Below, piece by piece: positions 9,894 through 19,600 of a DNA stretch of 64,000 nt. The notes under the pieces are model-generated. The model worked only from the letters and a program-made list of their open reading frames with translations. It was not told where the DNA came from and ran no database searches. Origin of the DNA: Bacteroides timonensis (GTDB taxonomy: Bacteria; Bacteroidota; Bacteroidia; Bacteroidales; Bacteroidaceae); assembly GCF_000513195.1 (NCBI RefSeq), contig NZ_CBVI010000016.1, positions 124,001 through 188,000 on the forward strand. The letters run 5' to 3'. Position numbers and translations under genes: made by a program. Position 1 is the stretch's first letter. Every line of letters starts with the position of its first letter.

Positions 9894-10571
9894 TTAATGA
9901 GATTCCATAATATAGCCCAAACCTACCACCGTATGGATAAGTTTGTTTTCATAATCTTTATCGATCTTGGTACGCAGGTAGTTCACATACACATCTACTA
10001 CATTGGTATTCGTATCAAAATTCTTATCCCATACATGTTTCAGGAGATTCACCCGAGAGAGCACAACACCCTGGTTATTCATGAAGTGCTCTAAAAGGCG
10101 GTATTCTTTTACCGTCAGTTCCATTTCATGGTCACCACGACGGGCACGCCTGGTATTGCAATCGAGGATAAGGTCACCGCAAACAAGCTCCGAAGTTCTT
10201 TTCTCCTTGTTCCTGCGCAGCAAAGCGGTGATACGCGCTTCCAACTCCTGAAAGCTGAAAGGCTTCACCAAATAATCATCGGCACCTGCATAGAGTCCTT
10301 TTACAATATCATCTGTTGTACCCAAGGCTGTAAGCATAATGACGGGGGAATCGTATCCATAGAGTTGGCGGTACTGCCTACATAGGTCCAGTCCGTTCAT
10401 CTTGGGCATGATTATATCTAGAACAAGTAAGTCAAAAGGTTCGTCCTGGGCCAGCTGCCAACCATCCGCACCATTATAAGCTACAGAAACCGTATGCCCG
10501 AATTCCTGCAATCCCCGTTCTATGAAAGAGGCTATATTGACTTCATCTTCTACCAACAGTATCTTTGCCAT
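9894..10571 (-). CDS. OmpR-family response regulator of the metal-efflux operon
   Basis: 225 residues: a receiver domain with the acidic pair (EDE, 8-10), phospho-acceptor Asp in LLVLDIIMP (about 53), Thr (MLTALG) and Lys (VKPFS). A C-terminal winged helix of the OmpR/PhoB type follows (LTVKEYRLLEHFMNNQGVVLSR, VDVYVNYLRTKID). It is 36 bp downstream of the RND pump gene and 13 bp upstream of its kinase, so it most likely activates the efflux operon it belongs to. Confidence 0.94.
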   Translation of the reverse strand: MAKILLVEDEVNIASFIERGLQEFGHTVSVAYNGADGWQLAQDEPFDLLVLDIIMPKMNGLDLCRQYRQLYGYDSPVIMLTALGTTDDIVKGLYAGADDYLVKPFSFQELEARITALLRRNKEKRTSELVCGDLILDCNTRRARRGDHEMELTVKEYRLLEHFMNNQGVVLSRVNLLKHVWDKNFDTNTNVVDVYVNYLRTKIDKDYENKLIHTVVGLGYIMESH

Positions 10572-10607
10572 AGTTTTTAAAACTTAAAGAAAGCACAAAT
10601 ATACGTT

Positions 10608-13600
10608 TTATAGTTTTTTCTGCTTCAATCTGCCGTCTTTATCATATAACATTTTACCATAAACGATCTCAACAATCAACGGGAAAACAAACAAAGCAAA
10701 GAAAGTAGCCCCGATCAGACCTCCGATAATAACAATGGCCAGCGGTCGCTGCGACTCGGAACCGATTCCATGACTCAGCGCCGCAGGCATCAGGCCGATA
10801 GCCGCCATTGCAGCCGTCATCAGCACGGGCCGAACCCTGGAACGCACACTGGTTTTTACAGCATCGGGCAACGCCAGCCTCGCCTGCAAATTGTGTTTGA
10901 TATCGGATATCATAATCACTCCATTTTGGATACAGATACCAAAAAGAGCAATGAACCCGATACCGGCAGAAATCGAAAAATTAAAGCGGGTTATGAGCAA
11001 GGCAGCAATACCGCCCACAGCGGCAAAAGGTACATTCAGCAATACCAAACCTGCATCCCGTGCATTGGAAAACAGGATGAAAAGAATGATAAAGATGATA
11101 ATAATGCTGACAGGAACCACCTGCGTCAAACGTTGAGTAGCACGTTGCTGGTTTTCAAAATCTCCGGTCCACTTCAAAGTATATCCCTCGGGCAAATGCA
11201 CTGCGGCATTCACTTTCTTCTGAGCCTCAGCAACGGCAGTTCCCATATCTCTACCCCGGACCGAGAATTTCACGGCACAGAAACGGGCATGATTATCACG
11301 GAAGATAAGTAAGGGGCCGGTGATAGTCTTTATTTCCGACAGTTCCTTAATCGGCACCATCGTACCATCCATAGCGGGCACTAGTATTTTTCCTATCTCA
11401 TCTTCGTTGCATCTGAATTCCTCTTTATAACGCACCATGATATTGAACTTCTTCTCATCTTCGTAAAGCAAGGAAGCCGACTTACCTCCAATCGCCATTT
11501 CGATAATGGACTGTACATCTTCTTTAGCCACTCCATAGCGTGCGAGCTTATTCTCATCCAGTTCTATGCGCAATTCCGGCTGTCCGATATTTCGTATTAC
11601 CCCCAAATCTTCGATGCCGTCCACGGTTCCCAATATTTTATAAATCTCTACGGCTTTTTTCTCAGACTCATACAGATCTTTACCGAAAACTTTCACAGCT
11701 ATAGAACCCTTTACACCGGAAGCCGCTTCTTCCACATTATCCGTAATCGGCTGGGAGAAGTTAAAGTCTATACCCGGGTAAATCTCCAGTTCATGTTGCA
11801 TTTTGTCAATCAGTTCCAGTTTGGTAAAGCCGCTTTCCCAGTCCTTTTCCGGATAAATATCTACGTGAAACTCGATATTATAAAATCCAGTGGCATCGGT
11901 TCCGTCATTGGGGCGTCCGGTCTGAGACATCACCTGTTTCACTTCAGGGAAGCTTCTCAACTTCGCCCGCATCTTGTTTGCGAGATTGACGGACTCATCC
12001 AGAGCTATACTTTGCGGTAAAGTGGCACGGATATAGATAGAACCTTCATTCAACTGGGGAAGGAATTCCGTTCCGAGGAAAGAAAACGCATACAGTCCCA
12101 CCACTGCCACAAACGTAGCAATTGTAATCGTCACCTTGCGATAAGCATAGCAGACATCAAACAAAGCGGAGGATTTCTCATTAACAAAGCGGAGGAACCT
12201 GTTATTCTTTTCACGTACATTCTTCTTTAACAGCATGGCCGAAAGTACGGGTACCAGGGTCAGGGTAAACACCAATGCCCCCAACAAAGCAAAGCCCAGC
12301 GTAAAAGCAAGCGGTGAAAACATCTTCCCCTCTACTTTCTGGAAAGAGAAAATAGGAATCAGCGCCGTGATGATAATCAGTTTGGAGAAAAAGACCGCTT
12401 TCGCCTTATCTTTGGCAGCATTACGGATCAATCCCATCTTTGACATGACATTGAATGCCGGCATTCCCACTTCACGCGCTTTCTTGTCAAGAACTACAAA
12501 GATACCCTCGACCATCACCACCGCACCGTCTATAATAATACCGAAATCAATGGCTCCCATAGACAATAAATTGGCGGACATACCCATTATACGCAGGCAA
12601 ATGAAAGCAAATAATAATGCTAATGGAATGACCACTGCCACCACCACGGTAGTCCGCCAATCCGCCATAAATATCAACACAATGAAAGTCACAAACAGGA
12701 TGCCTTCTATCAGGTTACGTGTCACTGTGCTCACAGCCAGATCTACCAGATTCTCACGATCATAGAAAGGTACGATCTGCACATCCGATGGCAGCACTTC
12801 TTTATTGATATAGGCTATTTTTTCTTTCAGGGCTTTAATCACTTCACCGGGATTCTCCCCCTTACGCATCACGACAATACCTTGCACGACATCGTCTTCA
12901 TCCATTCGGCCTACTTGTCCGAGACGAGGCAAACAGGACTCGTGTACATCTGCCAGGTGTTTCACCAGAATAGGAGTACCTTTCACATTTTTCACAACGA
13001 TATTTTCGATTTCTTCCACATCGTTGATTAGTCCGATACCCCGGACAACATAGGCCTGGGAGCTTTTTGTGATCACATCACCACCGACATTGATATTACT
13101 TTTCTCTATGGCTTCAAACAATTCCAGAGAGGAAATATCGTAATTCCTCAATTGATTGGGATTCACACTGACCTCAAAGGTTTTCACCTCTCCACCGAAA
13201 CTTACAATATCGGCCACACCGGATACGGAACGTAAATTCCGCTCGATCACCCAGTCCTGAATGGTTTTCAGTTCACGAACTGATTTCTTCTCACTTCTCA
13301 ACGTATAACGGAAGATTTCTCCCGTAGGACCATACAACGGCTGTACTTCCGGAGTAACGCCTTCCGGCAAGTCAGCATCATTCAATAGATTATAGACCTG
13401 TTGACGGGCTGTAAAATCGTCTACATGATCTTCAAACATTACATTCACCACCGATAGTCCGAACAAGGTGGTAGAGCGTATATCCGTCTTCTTTTGTACG
13501 GAGTTCATTGCTATTTCAATAGGGATAGTAATGAACTTCTCCATCTCCTCGGCGCTCCGCCCGGGCCATTGGGTAATAACAGTTACTTTGGTGTTGGTTA

Positions 13601-13733
13601 CATCCGGAAAGGCATCTATCGGAGTATGCTTGAAAGAGACAATTCCTGCAATAACCGCAAGTACTGTAAAAAAGAATATGAAGAACTTATTCTTCAAAGA
13701 GAAAGCTATGATGTTGTCTATGAACTTATGCAT
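10608..13733 (-). CDS. Heavy-metal RND efflux pump (CzcA/CusA family, divalent-type signature)
   Basis: 1041 residues, normal for HME-RND pumps. There are twelve expected TM segments, a first helix followed by the porter domain (DAFPDVTNTKVTV, WPGRSAEEMEKF), and the TM4 proton-relay signature DFGIIIDGAVVMVEG. In the HME family that DFG...DGAVV form is typical of pumps for divalent ions (Co, Zn, Cd, Ni). The monovalent Cu/Ag subgroup usually reads AIGAMVDA there. I therefore prefer a Czc-like substrate over copper; this is inference. It forms a tripartite complex with the adjacent fusion protein and outer-membrane channel. Confidence 0.93.
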   Translation of the reverse strand: MHKFIDNIIAFSLKNKFFIFFFTVLAVIAGIVSFKHTPIDAFPDVTNTKVTVITQWPGRSAEEMEKFITIPIEIAMNSVQKKTDIRSTTLFGLSVVNVMFEDHVDDFTARQQVYNLLNDADLPEGVTPEVQPLYGPTGEIFRYTLRSEKKSVRELKTIQDWVIERNLRSVSGVADIVSFGGEVKTFEVSVNPNQLRNYDISSLELFEAIEKSNINVGGDVITKSSQAYVVRGIGLINDVEEIENIVVKNVKGTPILVKHLADVHESCLPRLGQVGRMDEDDVVQGIVVMRKGENPGEVIKALKEKIAYINKEVLPSDVQIVPFYDRENLVDLAVSTVTRNLIEGILFVTFIVLIFMADWRTTVVVAVVIPLALLFAFICLRIMGMSANLLSMGAIDFGIIIDGAVVMVEGIFVVLDKKAREVGMPAFNVMSKMGLIRNAAKDKAKAVFFSKLIIITALIPIFSFQKVEGKMFSPLAFTLGFALLGALVFTLTLVPVLSAMLLKKNVREKNNRFLRFVNEKSSALFDVCYAYRKVTITIATFVAVVGLYAFSFLGTEFLPQLNEGSIYIRATLPQSIALDESVNLANKMRAKLRSFPEVKQVMSQTGRPNDGTDATGFYNIEFHVDIYPEKDWESGFTKLELIDKMQHELEIYPGIDFNFSQPITDNVEEAASGVKGSIAVKVFGKDLYESEKKAVEIYKILGTVDGIEDLGVIRNIGQPELRIELDENKLARYGVAKEDVQSIIEMAIGGKSASLLYEDEKKFNIMVRYKEEFRCNEDEIGKILVPAMDGTMVPIKELSEIKTITGPLLIFRDNHARFCAVKFSVRGRDMGTAVAEAQKKVNAAVHLPEGYTLKWTGDFENQQRATQRLTQVVPVSIIIIFIILFILFSNARDAGLVLLNVPFAAVGGIAALLITRFNFSISAGIGFIALFGICIQNGVIMISDIKHNLQARLALPDAVKTSVRSRVRPVLMTAAMAAIGLMPAALSHGIGSESQRPLAIVIIGGLIGATFFALFVFPLIVEIVYGKMLYDKDGRLKQKKL

Positions 13734-13750
13734 ATCAAATTCTTTATCTG

Positions 13751-14848
13751 TTATTCAGCATTCAATGCGTTATATACCAGCAATGTGTTTCTATTCAAGA
13801 TACGGTCGCCCTTCTGCAAGCCAGATTGTATATAACACCGGTTCCTTAACTGTTTATACACTTCCACTTCCTTTACTTGCAGCTTGCCGTCTTCGCCTGC
13901 CGTCACTACATAATTCTTTCCATTCTCAAAGATCAGGGCATGTAAATCAATGCAGGGCATCGTATCATCCGTTGATTCGCATTGTACATATACATTGGTA
14001 AACATGCCGGGTTTCAACAGATAATCCGCATTACGAAGTTTAATTCTCACACTCATGGTTTTACTTTCTTCATCGAGGATGTGGTAAACCTTATCAATAC
14101 TCCCTGTAAACTCTCTGCCAGGATAGGCCAATGCCGTGATACGGACAGGAGCACCTTCTTTCACTTTGCGGATATCACTCTCATATACATCGCCCATAAT
14201 CCAGACATTATCCAGACCGGATACCGTGAATAGTTCTTCACCCTGGTCGGAGCGTATCTGCATATCTTTATTCACATGCTTCTCCACCACAAAGCCGGTC
14301 ATCGGTGATTTAATCTCATATCTGGATTCATCGGACAGATTATAGATGGAATAAACTTCCTTCAGGCGTCTTTCCTCCGTCACGGCACTCACCAACTCCT
14401 GGCGGGCCTGCAATGTGTCGCGGGCCGAAGCCATGCCGGCATTGTACATATCTTGCGCAACATCCCAGTTGCGGCGGGTTACGGCCACTTGTTGTTCCGC
14501 ATCCTTCAGCTGTTTCTCATATTCCGCCACTTCACCGCTCTTGACCACAGCAAGCACTTCCCCATTATGTACGTAGTCTCCCACCTCGGCATTCACAGCA
14601 ATCACCCGTCCACCGAACATTGGAAAAACCTGTACCACTTGCTCCTGATTAAACGTCACACGACCGTTCAGCGTCAACTCGTCAATTAAGATACGTGTAT
14701 GTACGGTATCTATACTGACAATTTGCATCAAACTATCTGTCAGACACATCTCCGGAGATACTGAAGTTTCATTATTATCTTTTGTCGAGCAACTGCTCAA
14801 GAATAGTACTGCACCTATAAAAACCTGTAAAATCCTGTTCATATCCAT
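13751..14848 (-). CDS. Membrane fusion protein of the metal-efflux complex (CusB/CzcB type)
   Basis: 365 residues with a lipoprotein signal (VLFLSSC), a barrel-sandwich hybrid lipoyl-like half (VFPMFGGRVIAVNAEVGDYV), an alpha-hairpin (about 110-165), the second lipoyl half (SPMTGFVVEKHV) and a beta-barrel domain (NVWIMGDVYESDIRKVK). It links the inner-membrane pump to the outer-membrane channel in the periplasm. It starts 3 bp after the channel gene and ends 17 bp before the pump gene. Confidence 0.92.
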   Translation of the reverse strand: MDMNRILQVFIGAVLFLSSCSTKDNNETSVSPEMCLTDSLMQIVSIDTVHTRILIDELTLNGRVTFNQEQVVQVFPMFGGRVIAVNAEVGDYVHNGEVLAVVKSGEVAEYEKQLKDAEQQVAVTRRNWDVAQDMYNAGMASARDTLQARQELVSAVTEERRLKEVYSIYNLSDESRYEIKSPMTGFVVEKHVNKDMQIRSDQGEELFTVSGLDNVWIMGDVYESDIRKVKEGAPVRITALAYPGREFTGSIDKVYHILDEESKTMSVRIKLRNADYLLKPGMFTNVYVQCESTDDTMPCIDLHALIFENGKNYVVTAGEDGKLQVKEVEVYKQLRNRCYIQSGLQKGDRILNRNTLLVYNALNAE

Positions 14849-14851
14849 TTC

Positions 14852-16114
14852 TTAGTAATTAAATATATTTCGTCCTACTACCGTATTCAAGTTTTCCATA
14901 GCCAGAAAAACATCTTTCCGGGTCTCATACAATTGCAAACTCGTTTCCTTATAACTCTCGTAATAATCGACAAACTCCAGCATGCTGATATTACGCTTAC
15001 GGAAATTCTCGTTCACCCCTTCAATCAACCGATTGAAGTTCTTTTCCAAATCATCGTCTGCTGATTGATAAAGTTCCATAGCCTTTTCCAGACGGGAATA
15101 TGCCACATACAGTTCCGAGTTTGCCCTGTTCTCTGTGTATTCTTTCTCTTTCAGGCTTTTTTCTATTTCCAGTTTGGCTGACTTGATATTACCCTGATTC
15201 CGATTGAAAATAGGAACGGAGAAGCTAAGACCTATTGCAAAATAATTGTTGATGAAGTTTCCTGCACGATCGTAAATCCCCTGAATAGCAAACTCCGGAG
15301 CAGCCAATGAACGCTGTAACTTCAAATTCGCTTTGGAAGCCTCAAGCATAGAGAAGGCTAACCGTTGGTCGGGGCGGGAAGGTAACAAGGAATCCAGATC
15401 GGCCAGTGACAGACCAGACAATTCCAACCGACTCAGCATCGTTTCATCCAGAAGTATTTCTATCTCCTGAGTGACCGGCAAGTTTAATAACATCTTCAGA
15501 TTCCCCCTCTTCGATACCAATTCATTTACTGCATCATTCTTCTCCTTTTTCAGTGATAACAGTAATGCCTGCATACGGGATAATTCCAACAATGAAATAT
15601 TCCCCTTCTCTGTCATATTCTTATAGAATAGCAGCAGTTCCTCTAAAGAAGTGATCTCCTTATCATAAATCTGCACGGACTTGGTTAGGAAATACATTTC
15701 GACACAGGTTTCCTTCAACTCACTGTTTAAGGTACGTGCTACTTCCTCAAATTGCAATAAAGCGGATTGGTGATTGATCTTTTCCAGACGTATTCGTTTG
15801 TTGCGTTGTCCGGCAAGATTGATGGCTTGTTCTATCTGCACTCCGGACTCTCCTTCTTTCCCCAAATCAAAATATTTACCGTTCAGGCGGTTATAAATAT
15901 TCTGCTCCAATGTGATAACGGGGTTATCAAATAATTTAGCCTGCACCACTTGTGCCTGTGCCATGTCTACATTGTAATATTCGGCAACCAGTAAAAGATT
16001 GTGAGTACGGAAAAGTTCCTCCGCCTCCTTCATCGTCAACTTTAACGGATTCGATTGCGCCCACAGGCTGCATGAGAAAATAAGAAAAAGAGTAAATGTA
16101 ATCTGCCTCATCAT
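14852..16114 (-). CDS. TolC-like outer-membrane efflux protein of the metal pump
   Basis: 420 residues from the ATG at 16114 (an equally good ATG follows at 16111). A signal peptide (ITFTLFLIFSCSLWAQ) is followed by the two-fold repeated long helical segments of outer-membrane efflux proteins (LTMKEAEELFRTHNLLLVAEYYN, LKEKEYTENRANSELYVAYSRL). It is the promoter-proximal gene of a five-gene operon (channel, fusion protein, pump, regulator, kinase). A -7 box TACTTTTG sits 20 bp upstream, which excludes longer N-terminal extensions. Confidence 0.92.
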   Translation of the reverse strand: MMRQITFTLFLIFSCSLWAQSNPLKLTMKEAEELFRTHNLLLVAEYYNVDMAQAQVVQAKLFDNPVITLEQNIYNRLNGKYFDLGKEGESGVQIEQAINLAGQRNKRIRLEKINHQSALLQFEEVARTLNSELKETCVEMYFLTKSVQIYDKEITSLEELLLFYKNMTEKGNISLLELSRMQALLLSLKKEKNDAVNELVSKRGNLKMLLNLPVTQEIEILLDETMLSRLELSGLSLADLDSLLPSRPDQRLAFSMLEASKANLKLQRSLAAPEFAIQGIYDRAGNFINNYFAIGLSFSVPIFNRNQGNIKSAKLEIEKSLKEKEYTENRANSELYVAYSRLEKAMELYQSADDDLEKNFNRLIEGVNENFRKRNISMLEFVDYYESYKETSLQLYETRKDVFLAMENLNTVVGRNIFNY

Positions 16115-16133
16115 TGTTTTATCAATTTTGAGG

Positions 16134-16141
16134 CAAAAGTA
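16134..16141 (-). promoter_or_regulatory. -7 box (TACTTTTG) of the metal-efflux operon
   Basis: A perfect TAnnTTTG lies 20 bp upstream of the channel gene's ATG. Transcription would start around 16127, giving a very short leader. Confidence 0.6.
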
Positions 16142-16218
16142 CAACTCCTTAAAAATTAAGGCTTCCGGAACGGATTATAATAAACTTATACGAGATTAGA
16201 AAATGATTAGAAATCACT

Positions 16219-18546
16219 TTATGGAAGGATGGAACGGTGTGCACCCATCTTTTCATAAGGCAGCGTAAACCAGAAAGTAGAGCCTTTACCCAACTCAGAC
16301 AGCACTCCGATCTCGCCTTTGAGTTCCTTCACGATATTCTGTGAAATAGCCAGCCCAAGTCCGGTTCCTTGTTTGAAAGAATCGAGCTTTACAAAACGGT
16401 TAAATATATCCGCCACCTTTTCAGGAGGGATACCGGTACCGGTGTCTGTCACAAAGAAGCGTATATAACCATCTTTGGGTTCTTCATACCCGAATGTGAT
16501 ACTCCCGGCGTTCGTAAACTTCATGGCATTACTGATGAAATTATTCAGCACCTGGGTAATTCTGCGCTGGTCAGTGTATAAAAGAAGATCCGGCATAGGC
16601 GTCACTGCACATACAGCGACATTCGCATTCGGTTGCCTCATCCTGGCAGCCTGCTCTATTTCAGATAACATCTTATTTACGTCTATATTTGCATAGACAT
16701 ATTCCAGTGTACCGGCTTCTATCTTTGATAAATCCAAGATGTCATTGATCAGTTGCAACAATATATCATTATTCTTACTAATGATACTGAGGTATTCTAT
16801 CCGTTCTTCTTCCGATACATCTTCGGCCAGTATACTCGAAAAACCAACTATTGCATTGAGCGGAGTACGTATTTCATGGCTCATATTAGCCAGGAAAGCT
16901 GATTTTATACGATTGGACTCCTCAGCCTCTTCTTTAGCCAGGCGCAGTTTACGTTCCAGAATCTTCTGGTCTGTAATATCCCAAGCCGTATAGAGAATCC
17001 ATTTACGTCCATCGGAGAATGAAACTATATTATTATTCTGGAAGGTAAACCGTTCCTCGTTCTTATTCGTAAAGAAACGCCTGGTACCGGATTGGGCAAT
17101 TCCCGTTCTTACCAATTCTTCATCTTCTTTCCTGATCATCGTTGCAGCCTCAGGCATTATATCGAAATCAGTTCTTCCAATCGCCTCTTTAGCTGGATAT
17201 TCAAAGAGCTCTTCAGCCTTTTTATTTATAAAAGTATAACGCATATCATTATCGACATCTTTCACTTTGGCTGCAATAGGAAGCTTATCGAGAATATTTT
17301 CAAGCAAATGCAGATGCTCTTGCCACTCCGTTTCTCTCACTTTCTTGATACGCTTGTGCATAAAGTAAAATAGCAGCAGGACAATAGCAGTACCCAATAC
17401 AATCACAACATAAATAATATTCTTCTGGATAAAACTGGGCGGAACATCACAATAAACCGCATTTTTAGGAAAGTGATCTAATGCAACTCCCTTGTCAAGC
17501 AATGTCTGGTAATTAAGATAGGTATTGGGCGTACCGGCAACAATCGTTTTCGCCCCGTATGTACCATCTTTTTTCAGTGCACTTCTAATTTCACCGATAA
17601 CGGTACTTTCCACATCGGAACTGCCTATATAATGTCCACCGGCAAATAAAGCATGAACCCTTGTGAACTGGTCAGACAACGAGAATACCGGCTTTTTAAC
17701 TATACCGGAAATATAAGAATGCATTCTCTCATCAGGATAATATTTCTCAGACAAATTCTGACTGGCTACATTCACCCATGAACAGTAAATAATGCCTGTT
17801 TCTCGACCAGATCCGCTAATCTCGTGAAGCATCGTTTCTGTATTTGTCTGAGGATAAGTAATAAATTCCATATCCAAATCAGAAAAGTACTGCTGATGTA
17901 TTTCTTCTGCTTTTTTCCGAATTAGAGAACAGATAAATCTGTCATCCGATAACAAGACAACCTTTTTCATTTCAGGAGTAATCTCCTTCATCAATTCTAT
18001 GGTTTCTCTAATGCAAACAGGAATATTTATGGCAGTCACATTATACCGTTCCAGCATTTCCGGTGTAGCGATAATCTGATCTTCAGGTATATATTCACCA
18101 TTGTAATACTTATTTATATCAGCCGACGTATGCGGCATCGAGTGGCAAATAATTGTAGGTACCCCTTTCCAGATAGTGTCAAAAAGCGGTTTGCAAACGT
18201 ACCATCCCGGATCGCCTACAAATATGACGGCTTGGGGAGGAACAGAATATTTATCCTTTAGATAATCAACCTTCTGATCTATTTCCTGTTGATTATTGAA
18301 ATGCCATGTTGTGAGAGTCTCCGAATATACCTTCACCGAATTTTCTTCATTGAATGCCTTTTCTACAGTTTCAAGCAGATCATAAGCCCATTTCTCACGA
18401 AAAGTGGAAGAACTGATAAGAACAATATACTCTTGATCTTTCGTATCAGCCATCGCCTTGGGCGCCAGAAATAAACAAGCGAAAATAGCAACCGCAAGTA
18501 TTCGAAATGTCAAAGGGAGATACAGAAGTGTATTCTGATTTGGCAT
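16219..18546 (-). CDS. Sensor histidine kinase with a periplasmic ABC-binding-protein-like sensor and PAS domain
   Basis: 775 residues. TM1/signal at about 12-32; a periplasmic region (about 38-370) resembling the type-1 periplasmic binding fold of ABC_sub_bind proteins ([33 protein letters not shown]); TM2 at about 377-396; PAS (about 415-525); HisKA with [16 protein letters not shown]; HATPase_c ([25 protein letters not shown]). It has no receiver domain, so a separate response regulator is needed and none is adjacent. The ligand is unknown. It is on the same strand as the metal operon but 105 bp upstream of the channel gene, which has its own promoter, so the two are probably unlinked functionally. 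Confidence 0.88.
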   Translation of the reverse strand: MPNQNTLLYLPLTFRILAVAIFACLFLAPKAMADTKDQEYIVLISSSTFREKWAYDLLETVEKAFNEENSVKVYSETLTTWHFNNQQEIDQKVDYLKDKYSVPPQAVIFVGDPGWYVCKPLFDTIWKGVPTIICHSMPHTSADINKYYNGEYIPEDQIIATPEMLERYNVTAINIPVCIRETIELMKEITPEMKKVVLLSDDRFICSLIRKKAEEIHQQYFSDLDMEFITYPQTNTETMLHEISGSGRETGIIYCSWVNVASQNLSEKYYPDERMHSYISGIVKKPVFSLSDQFTRVHALFAGGHYIGSSDVESTVIGEIRSALKKDGTYGAKTIVAGTPNTYLNYQTLLDKGVALDHFPKNAVYCDVPPSFIQKNIIYVVIVLGTAIVLLLFYFMHKRIKKVRETEWQEHLHLLENILDKLPIAAKVKDVDNDMRYTFINKKAEELFEYPAKEAIGRTDFDIMPEAATMIRKEDEELVRTGIAQSGTRRFFTNKNEERFTFQNNNIVSFSDGRKWILYTAWDITDQKILERKLRLAKEEAEESNRIKSAFLANMSHEIRTPLNAIVGFSSILAEDVSEEERIEYLSIISKNNDILLQLINDILDLSKIEAGTLEYVYANIDVNKMLSEIEQAARMRQPNANVAVCAVTPMPDLLLYTDQRRITQVLNNFISNAMKFTNAGSITFGYEEPKDGYIRFFVTDTGTGIPPEKVADIFNRFVKLDSFKQGTGLGLAISQNIVKELKGEIGVLSELGKGSTFWFTLPYEKMGAHRSILP

Positions 18547-19320
18547 ATTGGGTAAATATTAAAATATAAAATGGCAAAAGCTTCTCAACTATCCTTCGCA
18601 AAGTTAGGAAAAAATAAATGCCTAAGAAATATCCAATGACAAATTTGCATATTACGTTCATTTTTTGTTGTTTATATCCGTATTAAACATAAGTTGTGAT
18701 ATAAAATAGGGTATGACGTTGATGAAATAGAAAAAATGTCGCATTTATAACTTGAATTCAAGGCTTCAATAAAAAGTTGATAGTATCTACTCTCACTACC
18801 CTCACTTTACAGATAAATCATTAATAATAAAAATATTAAGTGTGAGTGAGAGTAACTTTTAAGAGTGAGTGTCTCGTCCTGGTTTTGGTTGACTGGTTTT
18901 TATAATTAAGATTACCGCAATTACTTACCCCAAGTATATGGTATTCATTTGTTTTACATCAAGAGTATTCCTATCCGGAACTAGGAGAAATATCATTCAC
19001 CCTTAGGAACAACTGGGTGTCAACCAAGATTAACAGGCCTGTTAGCCAAGGTCAATCGGCCTATCAACCAAGGTTAACAAGCCGATTAGGCAAGGTTGGT
19101 ATACAATAGAGCTTAAGATACTGATGCAACACAGACCGAGCAAAAGCAAATGATTACCCGGTCTTTGAACGATTAATGAAGTGGCACAAGGACTAAAAGT
19201 CCTCATACATTAGATAAGCTGAAAGAATAAGAGCTAATAGTTTAACTGAGTTAAAACTCTGAGAATAAGAGCAGAGCATCTTAGCTTGATCCCAAATCAA
19301 CGCATTATAAGAAGTAGAAA
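18547..19320. other. Long intergenic region without a recognisable gene
   Basis: About 770 bp, AT-rich, with stops in every frame and no credible coding region. It contains an imperfect GTGAGTGAGAG/CTCTCAC inverted repeat around 18789-18869, whose arms lie roughly 30 bp apart, and the 22-bp tandem array at 19022-19099 listed separately. Nothing else is recognised. Confidence 0.6.
19022..19099. repeat. 22-bp tandem repeat array, 3.5 units
   Basis: Units start at 19022, 19044, 19066 and 19088 (the last partial) with an exact 22-bp period. The shared pattern is CCAAG-purine-T-pyrimidine-AA then a GGCC/GCC-centred half. The first unit holds the 12-bp palindrome AACAGGCCTGTT. The units are diverged copies, not identical. 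Confidence 0.75.
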
Positions 19321-19324
19321 AGAA

Positions 19325-19356
19325 AAGCGGAGAGAGTTTTTCAACTTTCTCCGCTT
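19325..19356 (-). terminator. Rho-independent terminator of tRNA-Leu
   Basis: 9-bp arms 19325-19333 and 19348-19356 (AAGCGGAGA) form a hairpin 3 bp downstream of the tRNA on the minus strand. It is followed by TTTCTTTTC. Confidence 0.8.
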
Positions 19357-19359
19357 CAG

Positions 19360-19443
19360 TACCCAGACCCGGGGTCGAACCGGGATGGAAGTGAATCCAC
19401 TGGTGTTTGAGACCAGCGCGTCTACCGATTCCGCCATCTGGGC
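19360..19443 (-). tRNA. tRNA-Leu (anticodon CAA)
   Basis: Read on the minus strand, the acceptor stem GCCCAGA (5' end at 19443) pairs with TCTGGGT (ending at 19361) with a G-T at the tip. The D-arm has GGCGGAATCGGTAGACGC. The anticodon stem CTGGT/ACCAG encloses loop CTCAAAC with anticodon CAA. A long class II variable arm is present, and the T-arm reads CGGGTTCGACCCCG. A CCA end is not encoded. A terminator follows directly. Confidence 0.95.
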
Positions 19444-19600
19444 ATGCTTGATTTCTCAATTGCGGTGCAAAGATACGGCTTTTTTCTAAACCTGCAATAC
19501 TTTTCCTAAAAAAAGGAGAAAAAAGTCATAAAACATTCTACAAACATTCCATGTTTCCAAAATATAGTGTACTTTAGCAGAAACTTTTAAAACAAACGAT

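Noticed and set aside
19193..19459. Minus-strand ORF of 88 codons over the tRNA
   Set aside because: It is read through the tRNA-Leu and its terminator; composition and position show it is not coding.
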